From: Acidovorax sp. NCPPB 4044
Lineage (GTDB): Bacteria; Pseudomonadota; Gammaproteobacteria; Burkholderiales; Burkholderiaceae_C
Assembly (NCBI RefSeq): GCF_028069655.1
Contig: NZ_JAMCOS010000001.1
Location: 3,564,001 to 3,628,000, forward strand
Direction of reading: 5' to 3'
DNA: 64,000 bases
Every line of letters starts with the position of its first letter. Position 1 is the first letter of the stretch. Made by a program: the position numbers and the translations under genes. Shown piece by piece: positions 45,336 to 54,526 of the stretch. The notes beneath the pieces were generated by a model. The model made no database searches. It had not been told where the DNA came from and saw nothing but the letters and a program-made list of their open reading frames with translations.

Positions 45336-45568
45336 GACGGAAATGAAAGTGATCCATGCCGGCAGATTATTTCAATTTCGTGAATTAATCATTGCCTTGG
45401 GCGCTGTTTCTCCGCGGGTTAACCCTGCGTACAGTCGAACCCATCGATGAGCGACCCGTTGGGCTCACCGAGGCAGGACAAGACCGGCGCCTTCTCTCCC
45501 GAAAGCAAGCCGGCCTTGCCCGGACATTCCCCAACGACCCGGAACGACAGCCCAGAAAGGACCACACC

Positions 45569-45898
45569 ATGAACCGCCATCCCATCGCACTCGCCGCCAC
45601 CGCCGTCATCGCACTGACCGCCCTGGCAGCCCAGGCCGACTCCCGCGTGGAAGGCGACGGCTCCAATTACCCCGCCACCGCCAGCACCCCCAGCACGCTG
45701 ACGCGCGAAGCCGTCATTGCCGACCTGGTGGCCTCCCGCAAGAACGGCACGCTGCCGCGCGGCGGCGACTGGAGCGACGTTCCTGCCCCGCTGGCACTGG
45801 GCAATGCCGACCGTGCACCGGTCGTGGCCCGCGAGCAGGTGCGCGCCGAAGCCGTGGCAGCCGCCCGCTCGAACGACATCCTGAGCGGCGACCACTGA
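45569..45898 (+). CDS. DUF4148-type secreted protein
   Basis: A 109-residue protein with a signal peptide (MNRHPIALAATAVIALTALAAQA) and a helix-like block LTREAVIADLVASRKNGTLP, the DUF4148 pattern widespread in Comamonadaceae and Burkholderia. AGAAAGGA precedes the ATG. Function unknown. A strong bidirectional terminator follows. Confidence 0.85.
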   Translation: MNRHPIALAATAVIALTALAAQADSRVEGDGSNYPATASTPSTLTREAVIADLVASRKNGTLPRGGDWSDVPAPLALGNADRAPVVAREQVRAEAVAAARSNDILSGDH

Positions 45899-45964
45899 GC
45901 CGCACGGCGCCGGGCGGCCGGATTACCGCCCGCACCGTCGGCGCACACCGCGCTGGCGGCCCCC

Positions 45965-46008
45965 AGAGAAAAAGCCCGCATGGAGCCATCCGTGCGGGCT
46001 TTTTCTCT
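45965..46008. terminator. Bidirectional terminator between the DUF4148 and MaoC genes
   Basis: AGAGAAAAAGCCCGCA / TGCGGGCTTTTTCTCT: a 16-base perfect stem with a 12-base loop and A/T-runs on both sides. It stops both convergent genes. Confidence 0.92.
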
Positions 46009-46046
46009 GTGTGCGGGCTGCGGGCCGGGGGCCCGCGCCGTGGCGG

Positions 46047-46514
46047 TCAGGCCGCAGCGCCGTAGCTGCGCGTGAGCGATTCGGCCACGCAGGCGGGCTT
46101 GTCGGCCCCCTCGCGTTCGATGGTGGCCTGCCAGGTCATCTGCACTCCGTCGGGTGCCAGCGGCTCGCAGGCCAGCAGCGTGAGCCGGGCGCGCACCCGG
46201 CTGCCCACCGGCACGGGCGACATGAAGCGCACGCGGTTGAGGCCGTAGTTGACGCCCATGCGCGCGCCCTCGATGGCGAAGCACGATTCGAAGAACCGCG
46301 GCAGCAGCGACAGCGTGAGAAAGCCGTGCGCGATCGGCCCGCCGAACGGGCCCTGCGCCGCGCGCTCGGGGTCCACATGGATCCACTGGTGGTCTCCCGT
46401 GGCCTCGGCGAACTGGTCCACCTGGGCCTGCGTGACTGGAATCCATTCGGACACCGCCACCTCGCTGCCCACGCAGGCGGCCAGTTCCGAATACGACTGG
46501 AAGGTCCGTTTCAT
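46047..46514 (-). CDS. MaoC-family hot-dog hydratase
   Basis: A 155-residue protein. The hydratase 2 motif, Asp and His in FAEATGDHQWIHVDPERA, followed by GPFGGPIAHGFLTLSLLP, is that of (R)-specific enoyl-CoA hydratases. It could act in fatty-acid or polyhydroxyalkanoate metabolism; no linked phaC or fad gene is present. Start MKRTFQSYSEL. Confidence 0.9.
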   Translation of the reverse strand: MKRTFQSYSELAACVGSEVAVSEWIPVTQAQVDQFAEATGDHQWIHVDPERAAQGPFGGPIAHGFLTLSLLPRFFESCFAIEGARMGVNYGLNRVRFMSPVPVGSRVRARLTLLACEPLAPDGVQMTWQATIEREGADKPACVAESLTRSYGAAA

Positions 46515-46680
46515 GGCCGGCTCCCCTGGGGATGGAGAGCGCCGCCCGCAGGGGCGGAGACCGGGGACGACGGGGAAGCGTGGAGGCCTTGTGTCATGCA
46601 GCGCACTGTAGTGCGCCGCCCGGCCCGCGGCTTGTCGGGCAGGCGACAGCCGGTAGGCGCCCGCGCCGCGTGGAAGGCTG

Positions 46681-47301
46681 TCAGTCCTGGCCGAGCCACT
46701 CGCAGATGGGCTGCCACTGCTCCAGGTCGCGCGCGACGCGCCCGCGCGCCACGTCGAAGAGCGACAGCCCCTGCGCCGCGAGGTGGATGTAGTTCTGGGT
46801 GTCGCGCAGCATGCCCAGCACGGGCAGCCCCAGGCCCTCGACGAACTCCTGCAGCTTGTCGGCCGCGATGGTGCGGGCATCGACGCGCATGCCCACGATG
46901 CCGATCTGCGTGCGGGCGGCCTGCCGGTGGGCGGCCAGCTCGTCGAGGAAGCTGCGCGTGGCGTAGATGTCGAAGATGCTCGGCTGCAGCGGCACGACCA
47001 CCTTGTCGGCCAGCTTCAGGACCTCCTTGAGCGATACGCCGTGCAGGCCGGCCGGGGTGTCCAGCACCGCGTGCGCCGCGCCCTGCGGCGGGCGCAGCAC
47101 GGTGCCCGCCGGGGTGTCCCAGTCGGCGATGGGCCGGGCGGCCGGCGGCCGCAGGCTGCGCCAGAGCCGGGAAGACTGCTGCGGGTCCAGGTCGCCCAGG
47201 GCGACGGTGTGGCCCTGGCTCGCGAAATAGCCGGCCACATTCATGGCGAGCGTGGATTTGCCGACTCCCCCCTTGGGGTTTGCCACTGCGATCACGGGCA
47301 T
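46681..47301 (-). CDS. Orphan ParA-family ATPase
   Basis: A 206-residue ParA/MinD-like ATPase. The deviant Walker A motif is ANPKGGVGKST (MPVIAVANPKGG, Lys10 and Lys15), with LGDLDPQQSS and Walker B VLDTPAGL. No ParB, centromere-like repeat or origin gene is adjacent, so it is not a chromosome-partition pair. Such orphans position chemotaxis, polar or carboxysome-type cargo in other bacteria; the cargo here is unknown. Confidence 0.9.
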   Translation of the reverse strand: MPVIAVANPKGGVGKSTLAMNVAGYFASQGHTVALGDLDPQQSSRLWRSLRPPAARPIADWDTPAGTVLRPPQGAAHAVLDTPAGLHGVSLKEVLKLADKVVVPLQPSIFDIYATRSFLDELAAHRQAARTQIGIVGMRVDARTIAADKLQEFVEGLGLPVLGMLRDTQNYIHLAAQGLSLFDVARGRVARDLEQWQPICEWLGQD

Positions 47302-47394
47302 GTGCGACTCCTCGAAAGCGGAACTCGATCGGTAGGGAGCGCCGATGGTAGCGTCCCGTTGCGACGGCACAAGATCCTGGAGCAAAAAACGCTC

Positions 47395-47441
47395 CATGCC
47401 GCCGGATTCATTCAATAGTTTGCTATTAAATATATAGCAAA
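47395..47441 (-). repeat. Dispersed 3'-end hairpin repeat, copy D
   Basis: Stem TTTGCTAT (47419-47426), spacer TAAATAT, stem ATAGCAAA (47434-47441); minus-strand tail CTATTGAATGAATCCGGCGG then CATG. It directly abuts the LysE stop codon. An adjacent GGAGC-AAAAAAC-GCTCC (47379-47395) could form a second hairpin. Confidence 0.9.
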
Positions 47442-48083
47442 TCAGGCAGCGTGCTGGCCGCCGCGCTTGACGAAGAACAGCCCCGCGCCCACGGCCATGA
47501 GCAGGCCGCCGAACACGCGGTTCTGGTTGCGCACGGCGCGCGGGCTCTTGAGCAGGCGGCGCAGCGCGCTGGCTCCGGCCGCGTAGCCGTGCATGACCGT
47601 GAGGTCCACCGCCACCATGGTGGCGCCCATCGCCAGCAATTGCGTCCAGAGCGGGCGGGTTTCGGTCAGGAACTGCGGCAGCACCGCCACCATGAAGATG
47701 ATCCCCTTGGGGTTGGTGGCGTTGGTCAGGAAGCCCGTGGCGCAGCGCTTGCGCCACGAGCCCGCCGGGGCGCCGGCGCCTTCGTCCAGCAGGGAGGCGC
47801 CGCCCGCGCGCCACTGGGTGAAGCCCAGGTAGATCAGGTAGCAGGCGCCCATCACCTTCACGGCGCTGAAGGCCGCCTCGGACGCCAGCAGCAGCGAGCC
47901 CACGCCCGCGCCCGCGATCACCAGCACCAGCAGCAGGCCCAGTTGCAGGCCGAGGATGGTGGCGCCCGTGCGGCGCACCCCGTAGGCGAGCCCATGGCTC
48001 ATGGACAGCACGGCGCCCGAACCGGGCGAGAGGGCGATGAGGCAGGCGGCGGCCAGGAAGGCGAGCCAGGGCTGGAGGTCCAT
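47442..48083 (-). CDS. LysE/RhtB-family exporter
   Basis: A 213-residue, six-helix membrane protein of the amino-acid exporter family. SPGSGAVLSMSHGLAYGVRRTG is the RhtB N-terminal signature (usually PGP), and FLTNATNPKGIIFMVAVLPQF is the conserved middle motif. Substrates in the family include homoserine, threonine and lysine; the one here is unknown. Start MDLQPWLAFL. Divergent from the KefC-type gene. Confidence 0.92.
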   Translation of the reverse strand: MDLQPWLAFLAAACLIALSPGSGAVLSMSHGLAYGVRRTGATILGLQLGLLLVLVIAGAGVGSLLLASEAAFSAVKVMGACYLIYLGFTQWRAGGASLLDEGAGAPAGSWRKRCATGFLTNATNPKGIIFMVAVLPQFLTETRPLWTQLLAMGATMVAVDLTVMHGYAAGASALRRLLKSPRAVRNQNRVFGGLLMAVGAGLFFVKRGGQHAA

Positions 48084-48266
48084 GGGTGGGCGCAGAAGGA
48101 AAGGGAAGGAAACAAAGAGGACGGGCGCACGGCGCGGCCGTGGAGGCTGGATGTTACCGGTGCACAATCGGCCGGAGCACCCCGGGCCGCCCGCGGTCCG
48201 CACTTTTCACCGGCTTGCAGCCCCGCTCCCGTCCGTCCACTTCCGTTCGACGCCACTACCGCGCCC

Positions 48267-50174
48267 ATGGCCCACGCACCCACCTGGCTCACCTACGGTT
48301 TCCTCTACCTCGGCGCCGCCGTACTGGCGGTGCCCATCGCACGCGCGCTCGGGCTGGGCGCGATCATCGGCTACCTCGCGGCGGGCATCGCCATCGGGCC
48401 CTGGGGCCTGGGCCTCGTGAGCAATGTGCAGGACATCCTGCATTTCGCGGAATTCGGCGTGGTGCTGATGCTGTTCCTCGTGGGGCTGGAGCTGCAGCCC
48501 AGCCGGCTCTGGAGCCTGCGCCGGCCCATCTTCGGCCTGGGCAGCGCGCAGGTGCTGGGCTGCGCGGCCCTGCTGTGGGCCGCGGCCTGGGCCTGCGGGC
48601 TGCCCTGGCGCATCGCGCTGGTGGGCGCGCTGGGGCTGGCGCTGTCGTCCACCGCGATCGCGCTGCAGGTGCTGGGCGAGCGCAACCTGATGCGCACCGA
48701 CAGCGGGCAGAAGGCGTTCTCGATCCTGCTCTTCCAGGACGTGGCGGCGATCCCGATCCTCGCGCTGCTGCCGCTGCTCGGCGCGGGCGCCGAAGGTGCG
48801 GCGGGCGCGGCCCAGCCGCACACGGCCAGCGGCCTCGCGCTGGAGGCCGCGAAGATCGTCGGCGTGGTGGGCGGCATCGTGCTGGGCGGGCGCCTGCTGC
48901 TGCGCCCGCTGCTGCGCTGGATCGCGCGCAGCCGCACACCGGAGATCTTCACCGCCGCCGCGCTGCTGCTGGTGGTGGCCACGGCCATGCTGATGCTGGC
49001 AGTGGGGCTGTCGATGGCGCTGGGCGCCTTCCTCGCCGGCGTGCTGCTGGCCGAGAGCGAGTACCGCCGCGAACTCGAAACCGACCTGGAACCCTTCAAG
49101 GGCCTGCTGCTGGGCCTGTTCTTCATGGCCGTGGGCATGACCATCGACTTCGGCGTGCTGATGCGCTCGCCGTGGACCATGCTCGCGCTGCTCTTCGGCT
49201 TCCTTGCCGTGAAGGGCGCGGTGATCTATGCGCTGGCGCGCGCCACCGGCATGGCCTACCAGGAGCGGCCGGTGTTCACGCTGCTGCTCGCGCAGGGCGG
49301 CGAGTTCGCCTTCGTGGTGTTCCAGACCGGCGCGGGTGCCGGCGCGATTCCGGCCGAGACGGCTTCGCTGCTGATCGGCGCGGTGGCGCTGTCGATGCTG
49401 CTGAGCCCGCTGCTGCTCACCGCGCTCGACCGGGTGCTGCTGCGCCGCTATGCGCGCCTGAAGGACCAGGCGCCCCCGGCGGTGGAAGAGATCTCCGAGC
49501 CGCAGGAGGCGCCGGTGATCATCGCGGGCTTCGGCCGCTACGGCCAGATCGTGGCGCGCATGATGCTGGCCCAGGGCGTGCCGGCCACCGTGCTGGACCA
49601 CAGCGTGGAGATGCTGGAGGTGGCGCACACCTTCGGCTACCGGGTGTTCTACGGCGATGCGACGCGGCTCGACCTGCTGCGCATCGCCGGTGCCGCGCAG
49701 GCGCGCGTGCTGGTGGTGGCGGTGGACGACACCGAGCAGTCGCTCAAGATCGTGAAGACCGCGCGCAAGCACTTCCCGCAGCTGGAGATCGTGGCCCGCG
49801 CGCGCGACGTGACGCACTGGAACGCGCTGCGCGACCTGGGCGTGGAGCGCGTGGAGCGCGAGGTGTTCGAGTCCAGCCTCAAGAGCGCGCGCACCGTGCT
49901 GGAGCTGGTGGGCCTGCCCGCCGGCGAGGCCGAGGCGCTCGCGAACCGCTTCCGCCGGCACAACATCGCGCTGGCCGACCGCATGTACCCGCACCACAAG
50001 GACCGCGCAAAAATGATCGCGGTGGCCAAACAGGGCCGCCAGCAACTGGTGGAGCAGATGGCCAAGGAGCGGCAGGAAGCCGCGGCCTCCGTGCCGGACA
50101 CCGGCGGCCCGCAGGATGCCGAGGCCGCCGCCCCACCCGCACAGCATGCAGGCCTGCCGCCAGGCGGCGCCTGA
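48267..50174 (+). CDS. KefB/KefC-type potassium/proton antiporter (CPA2)
   Basis: A 635-residue protein. The CPA2 exchanger domain has about 12 helices (YGFLYLGAAVLAVPIARALG at the start, FLVGLELQPSRLW, FQDVAAIPILALLPLLG). An RCK/TrkA-N Rossmann domain follows (IIAGFGRYGQIVARMMLAQG, YGDATRLDLLRIAGA), then a charged Ala/Pro-rich tail. It mediates K+ efflux under electrophile or pH stress in relatives. The glutathione-binding ancillary subunit is not adjacent. Confidence 0.93.
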   Translation: MAHAPTWLTYGFLYLGAAVLAVPIARALGLGAIIGYLAAGIAIGPWGLGLVSNVQDILHFAEFGVVLMLFLVGLELQPSRLWSLRRPIFGLGSAQVLGCAALLWAAAWACGLPWRIALVGALGLALSSTAIALQVLGERNLMRTDSGQKAFSILLFQDVAAIPILALLPLLGAGAEGAAGAAQPHTASGLALEAAKIVGVVGGIVLGGRLLLRPLLRWIARSRTPEIFTAAALLLVVATAMLMLAVGLSMALGAFLAGVLLAESEYRRELETDLEPFKGLLLGLFFMAVGMTIDFGVLMRSPWTMLALLFGFLAVKGAVIYALARATGMAYQERPVFTLLLAQGGEFAFVVFQTGAGAGAIPAETASLLIGAVALSMLLSPLLLTALDRVLLRRYARLKDQAPPAVEEISEPQEAPVIIAGFGRYGQIVARMMLAQGVPATVLDHSVEMLEVAHTFGYRVFYGDATRLDLLRIAGAAQARVLVVAVDDTEQSLKIVKTARKHFPQLEIVARARDVTHWNALRDLGVERVEREVFESSLKSARTVLELVGLPAGEAEALANRFRRHNIALADRMYPHHKDRAKMIAVAKQGRQQLVEQMAKERQEAAASVPDTGGPQDAEAAAPPAQHAGLPPGGA

Positions 50175-50260
50175 GCTTTCATCCGGCGGACCGAGCGGCA
50201 CCGGGCCGCAGCCGCCGGCACCTTCCCCGAAGACCCGTTTGCGAAAGGACACCCGACCCC

Positions 50261-53200
50261 ATGCGCCGTTTCGAACTGATCGAAGGAAACTCCAGCAAAT
50301 TCTGGGAGATCGAGCCCTCCGGCTCCGACCTGAACATCCGGTGGGGCCGCATCGGCACGGCCGGCCAGAGCCAGACCAAATCCTTCGCCGACGCCGCGAA
50401 GGCAGCAGCCGCGCTGACCAAGCTGGTGACCGAGAAAACGGGCAAGGGCTACGGCGAGGTGGGCGTGGCGCCGGGTGCGGCCATCGGCGCCTCGCCGGCG
50501 CCCGCCAAGGCGGCGGCGCCTGCAAAAAAGGCAGTTGCGCAAGGGGCTGATGCCTCCGCTGCAGCCACCGCTCCCGCCCTTGCATCCGCGCCCGCGCCGG
50601 CGGAGAGCCTGGACGCGCAGTGCGACCGCGTCGTCGTCGCCTTCTGCACGCAGCTGGCCGAGGGCACGGTGAAGGTGGAAGACATTTTCTCGGCCGCGGT
50701 GCTCAAGCGCCAGCACGGCGTGAGCGACCAGGGCGCCTCGATGGCGTTCGAGCGCCTGAAATCCGAAGGCCTGCTGATGGGCTGGGGCACGACCGGGCAG
50801 GTCGGCAAGCACGCTCCGGCGCTGGCCCAGGCCCTGGTCGCCGAAGCGGCCGCGCGGGCCGCGGCCACGCCCACGGATGCACTCGCGGCCGCCCCCGCCG
50901 GTGACGGCGGCCCCGGTGCGGTGCCGCCCTGGCTGGCGCAGGGCGAGCCCGTGCGCCTGCCGCCCCAGATGGAGCGCGAGACCTATGCCTCGCGCCGTTT
51001 CCCCCAGGAGGTGAAGGCCGTTGCGCTGCCCCAGGCGTGGCAGCGCGTGCGCAGCGGCTGCGACTTCCACATCGACCTGCCCGGAACCGACGCTGCCCTG
51101 CGCGATTCGCTGCAGCGCGCCATCGACCGGCTCGGCCGGCCCACAGCCGAGGCCGATACGGAGGCCGACACGGCCCTGCTCACGCTGGCCCTGGCCAGCT
51201 CGGGCTACTACGGCGAGAACGAGCCCGCCGCCACCATCGTCGATTACCTCGTGGCGCAGTACGGGTTGCCCGGGGCGATCGACGTGCTGATCGCATCGCA
51301 GCGCCTGGAGGCGACGAACGACTACGACTCGCAGGCCAAGAAGCGCCGTGCGCACCTGTCCACCACCGTCACCCGCCCGATGAGCAACGGATGGCGCGGG
51401 CCGCTGGGCCAGGGCGAAGAGGCCTTCCGCCGCCACCTCGCGGCGGCCCCGCAGGCCGAGTGGGACACCTGCGCGGACCGCATCGAGGCCGCCCTGCCTT
51501 CCCTGCACCCGAGCCGCCAGCCCGTGATGGCGCTGCTGCTGCCCGACCGGCCCGCGCTCTCCGATGCGCTCGCGCACCGGCTCGCCGCCGAGAAGGAGGT
51601 GCCCGACACCGTGCACTGGCTGCTGCTCACGGCCTCCGACCCCGCCGCGCTGGCGCTGGCCGCGAAGACGCGGCTGAGCTACTCCGAGGGTTTCTGGGCC
51701 CACACGCGCATGGTGGCCACCGCCGTGCGCGAGCGCGGCACCGGCGCGGTGGAGGTGCTGGAACGCGGCGCTGCCGAGGAAGCCGCCGGCGGGGCGCTGG
51801 CTGCCCTGGGCACGCCCGAGGCCGTGCACGCCCTGGCCAAGGTCGCCAGCAGTTCCAAGGGCGCGCTCGCGCGCCTGTCCCTGGCGGCGGACCGCTGGCC
51901 GCTCGCGGCGATCGCGGCCCTCTCGCGGCTGGTGGCCGCGGACGGCAAGGACGCCGGCCTGCTCACGCCGATGCTCTCGCGCCTGCTGCGTGCGCACGGG
52001 GAGAGCGTGCCGCTGCTGCGCCCCTGGCTGGATGCCGCCGCGCAGGCCGCCGTGGACCGGCAGTTGGCCCTCATCACCGGCCCGGCCGAAGTCGCCGCCC
52101 GGGAGGAATTGCCATCCGTGCTGGCCGATCCGCCCTGGCTCGCCAAGACCACGCGCAAGGCCGCGGCGGCACTCTCCCTGGAGCCGCTGCCGCTGGCCCC
52201 CGTGGAGGAGTGGGCGCCCGGTGAACGCGAAGAGGCGCAGCGCCTCAACTCGTGGCAGGTCGGCCGCTTTGCGAAAGCGGCGCAGGACGTGCTGGAGATG
52301 GTGGATCTGCTGGGCTTCGAAACGCACAAGAAAAAGCAGCTCGCTCCCCTGGCCGAGGACGCAGCGCGCGCCATCCGGGCGAAGGACGCCGATGCGCTCG
52401 TCGTGGCATGGCGCGCCATGCTGGCCGAACGCAAGCGCGAGCGCTACTACTGGTATTCCTTCGACTGCGTGGCCGTGGCCACGCTGCCTCCGGCGCTCGC
52501 CGCGCCGTTCTGGAATGCCGTGGCGGGCGAAGCCGAAGGCTACGGCGTGGGCCATGCCATCGCCAAGCTGGGCCTGCCCGCGCTGCCGGCGCTCACCGCC
52601 ATGGTGCGCATGAAGCCGGCCGAGAACCTGGCCTGGGCGATGCACTACGGCGCGGTGGAGATCGCGCCGACGGCCGCGCGCGCCTTCGCCAAGCTCAAGA
52701 CCGCGCGCGACACCGGCCGCGCCTGGCTGCTCAAGTACCCCGAGCACGCGGCCTGCGCGCTCATCGCGCCGGCCCTGGGCAAGGCCGGCGAGGCGCGCGA
52801 CTGCGCAGGTGCCGCGCTGCGCCTGCTGCAGGCGCAGGGCCACGGCGCACTGCTGCTGGAGGTGGCCGGCCGCTACGGCGACGAGGCCGTGCTGCAGGCG
52901 CTGCGCTCCGTGCTGGACGAAAGCCCGCTGGACCGCTTTCCCACCAAGCGCGCCAGGCTGCCCGAGTTCTGGCAGCCGCGCGGCTGGCGGCGCCCCGTGC
53001 TGCAGGACGGCCCGGGCCGCGGCAAGGCGCTGCCCGACGATGCGCTCGAAGCGCTCGGGCAGATGCTCTCGTTCCCGACCAGCGAAGAGGTGTATGCCGG
53101 CATCCCCGTGGTGCGCGAGGCCTGCACGCCCGACTCGCTGGCCGATTTCGCCTGGGACGCGTTCGGCGCCTGGCTGGCCGCGGGCGGGCCTTCGAAGGAC

Positions 53201-54439
53201 GGCTGGGCGCTGACCGCGCTGGGCCTGCTGGGCACCGACGACACGGCCCGCCGGCTCACGCCCTTCATCCGCGCGTGGCCGGGCGAATCGGCCCACGCGC
53301 GCGCCGTCACGGGCCTGGACGTGCTCGCGCAGATCGGCACCGACGTCGCGCTGATGCTGCTGAACGGCATCGCGCAGAAGATCAAGTTCAAGGGCCTGCA
53401 GGACAAGGCGCGCGAGAAGATCGCCGCCATCGCCGAGGCGCGGGGCCTGAGCCCCGAGGAGCTGGAAGACCGGCTCGCGCCCGACCTGGGCCTGGACGCG
53501 CAGGGCACGCTGCGGCTGGATTTCGGCCCGCGCGCCTTCAAGGTGGGCTTCGACGAAACGCTCAAGCCCTACGTGCGCGAGGTCTCGGAAGACGGCACGG
53601 ACGGCGCGCGCCTGCCCGACCTGCCCAAGCCCAAGAAGACCGACGACCCCGCGCTCTCGGCCGAGGCCGTGGAGCGCTTCAAGCTGCTCAAGAAGGACGC
53701 CCGCACCATCGCCAGCCAGCAGCTGCTGCGGCTCGAAGTGGCCATGTGCGCGCGCCGGCGCTGGACGCCCGAGGTGTTCCGCACCTTCCTGGCCGGCCAT
53801 CCGCTCGTGCGCCACATCGTGCAGCGGCTGATCTGGGGCATCTACGAGGTGGAGGGCGGCGGCAGCCACGGCGGCCGGCTCGCGGCCTGCTTCCGCGTGG
53901 CGGAGGACGGCAGCGCCACCACGGCCGGGGACGATCCGTTCGACATCCCCGAGGGCGCGCAGGTGCGCATCGGCGTGCCGCATGCGCTGGAGCTGCCCCC
54001 CGAGGACGCCGCGGCGTTCGGCCAGATCTTCGCGGACTACGAGCTGCTGCAGCCGTTCGCGCAGATCGGCCGCGACACCTACACCCTGACCGAGGACGAG
54101 AAGGGTGCGATCAAGCTCGCGCGCTGGGTGAAGGCCAAGGTGCCCACGGGCCGCGTTCTGGGGCTCGTCAACAAAGGCTGGCGCCGCGGGCAGGCGCAGG
54201 ACGGCGGCTGCATCTGGTACTTCAACAAGCCGCTGGGCGCCGACCGCGTGATCGAACTGCACCTGGACCCCGGGATCATCGTGGGCATGGTGGACGAATA
54301 CCCCGAGCAGGAGCTGGGCGAGGTGCAGGTGGGCAAGCCCTCCGCATGGGGCGAGCTGCAGGATGCCGAGCCCATCGGCCGGCTCGACCCCATCTCCGCC
54401 AGCGAACTGATCCGCGACATGGAGGGGCTGCGCGCCTGA
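50261..54439 (+). CDS. WGR-domain and DUF4132 protein (MolR/YehI-like)
   Basis: A 1392-residue protein, the first gene of the yeh-like operon. Residues 1-70 are a WGR domain with W28-G29-R30 (LNIRWGRIGTAGQSQTKSF), the DNA/nick-sensing fold also found in PARPs. A 50-residue Ala/Pro linker follows, then a long region of helical, HEAT-like repeats. The C-terminal third is DUF4132 (IGVPHALELPPED, GRVLGLVNKGWRRGQ, YFNKPLGADRVIELHLDPGI). The same architecture is E. coli MolR/YehI. The next gene starts 87 bases after its stop. Function unknown; a DNA-linked regulator is inferred from WGR only. Confidence 0.9.
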   Translation: MRRFELIEGNSSKFWEIEPSGSDLNIRWGRIGTAGQSQTKSFADAAKAAAALTKLVTEKTGKGYGEVGVAPGAAIGASPAPAKAAAPAKKAVAQGADASAAATAPALASAPAPAESLDAQCDRVVVAFCTQLAEGTVKVEDIFSAAVLKRQHGVSDQGASMAFERLKSEGLLMGWGTTGQVGKHAPALAQALVAEAAARAAATPTDALAAAPAGDGGPGAVPPWLAQGEPVRLPPQMERETYASRRFPQEVKAVALPQAWQRVRSGCDFHIDLPGTDAALRDSLQRAIDRLGRPTAEADTEADTALLTLALASSGYYGENEPAATIVDYLVAQYGLPGAIDVLIASQRLEATNDYDSQAKKRRAHLSTTVTRPMSNGWRGPLGQGEEAFRRHLAAAPQAEWDTCADRIEAALPSLHPSRQPVMALLLPDRPALSDALAHRLAAEKEVPDTVHWLLLTASDPAALALAAKTRLSYSEGFWAHTRMVATAVRERGTGAVEVLERGAAEEAAGGALAALGTPEAVHALAKVASSSKGALARLSLAADRWPLAAIAALSRLVAADGKDAGLLTPMLSRLLRAHGESVPLLRPWLDAAAQAAVDRQLALITGPAEVAAREELPSVLADPPWLAKTTRKAAAALSLEPLPLAPVEEWAPGEREEAQRLNSWQVGRFAKAAQDVLEMVDLLGFETHKKKQLAPLAEDAARAIRAKDADALVVAWRAMLAERKRERYYWYSFDCVAVATLPPALAAPFWNAVAGEAEGYGVGHAIAKLGLPALPALTAMVRMKPAENLAWAMHYGAVEIAPTAARAFAKLKTARDTGRAWLLKYPEHAACALIAPALGKAGEARDCAGAALRLLQAQGHGALLLEVAGRYGDEAVLQALRSVLDESPLDRFPTKRARLPEFWQPRGWRRPVLQDGPGRGKALPDDALEALGQMLSFPTSEEVYAGIPVVREACTPDSLADFAWDAFGAWLAAGGPSKDGWALTALGLLGTDDTARRLTPFIRAWPGESAHARAVTGLDVLAQIGTDVALMLLNGIAQKIKFKGLQDKAREKIAAIAEARGLSPEELEDRLAPDLGLDAQGTLRLDFGPRAFKVGFDETLKPYVREVSEDGTDGARLPDLPKPKKTDDPALSAEAVERFKLLKKDARTIASQQLLRLEVAMCARRRWTPEVFRTFLAGHPLVRHIVQRLIWGIYEVEGGGSHGGRLAACFRVAEDGSATTAGDDPFDIPEGAQVRIGVPHALELPPEDAAAFGQIFADYELLQPFAQIGRDTYTLTEDEKGAIKLARWVKAKVPTGRVLGLVNKGWRRGQAQDGGCIWYFNKPLGADRVIELHLDPGIIVGMVDEYPEQELGEVQVGKPSAWGELQDAEPIGRLDPISASELIRDMEGLRA

Positions 54440-54526
54440 CGCGCCCGGCCCCGGCGGCGCCCATACCGCCGCCGGGGCCCGCTTCCACACACCGCCTTCC
54501 CTTCTTCCCCCGTCTTTTCACACACC

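Noticed and set aside
49649..54490. Open frame of about 1600 codons on the minus strand, opposite the antiporter end and the WGR gene
   Set aside because: Same cause: an Arg/Gly/His/Gln-rich shadow of a strongly biased plus-strand gene, with no conserved motif.
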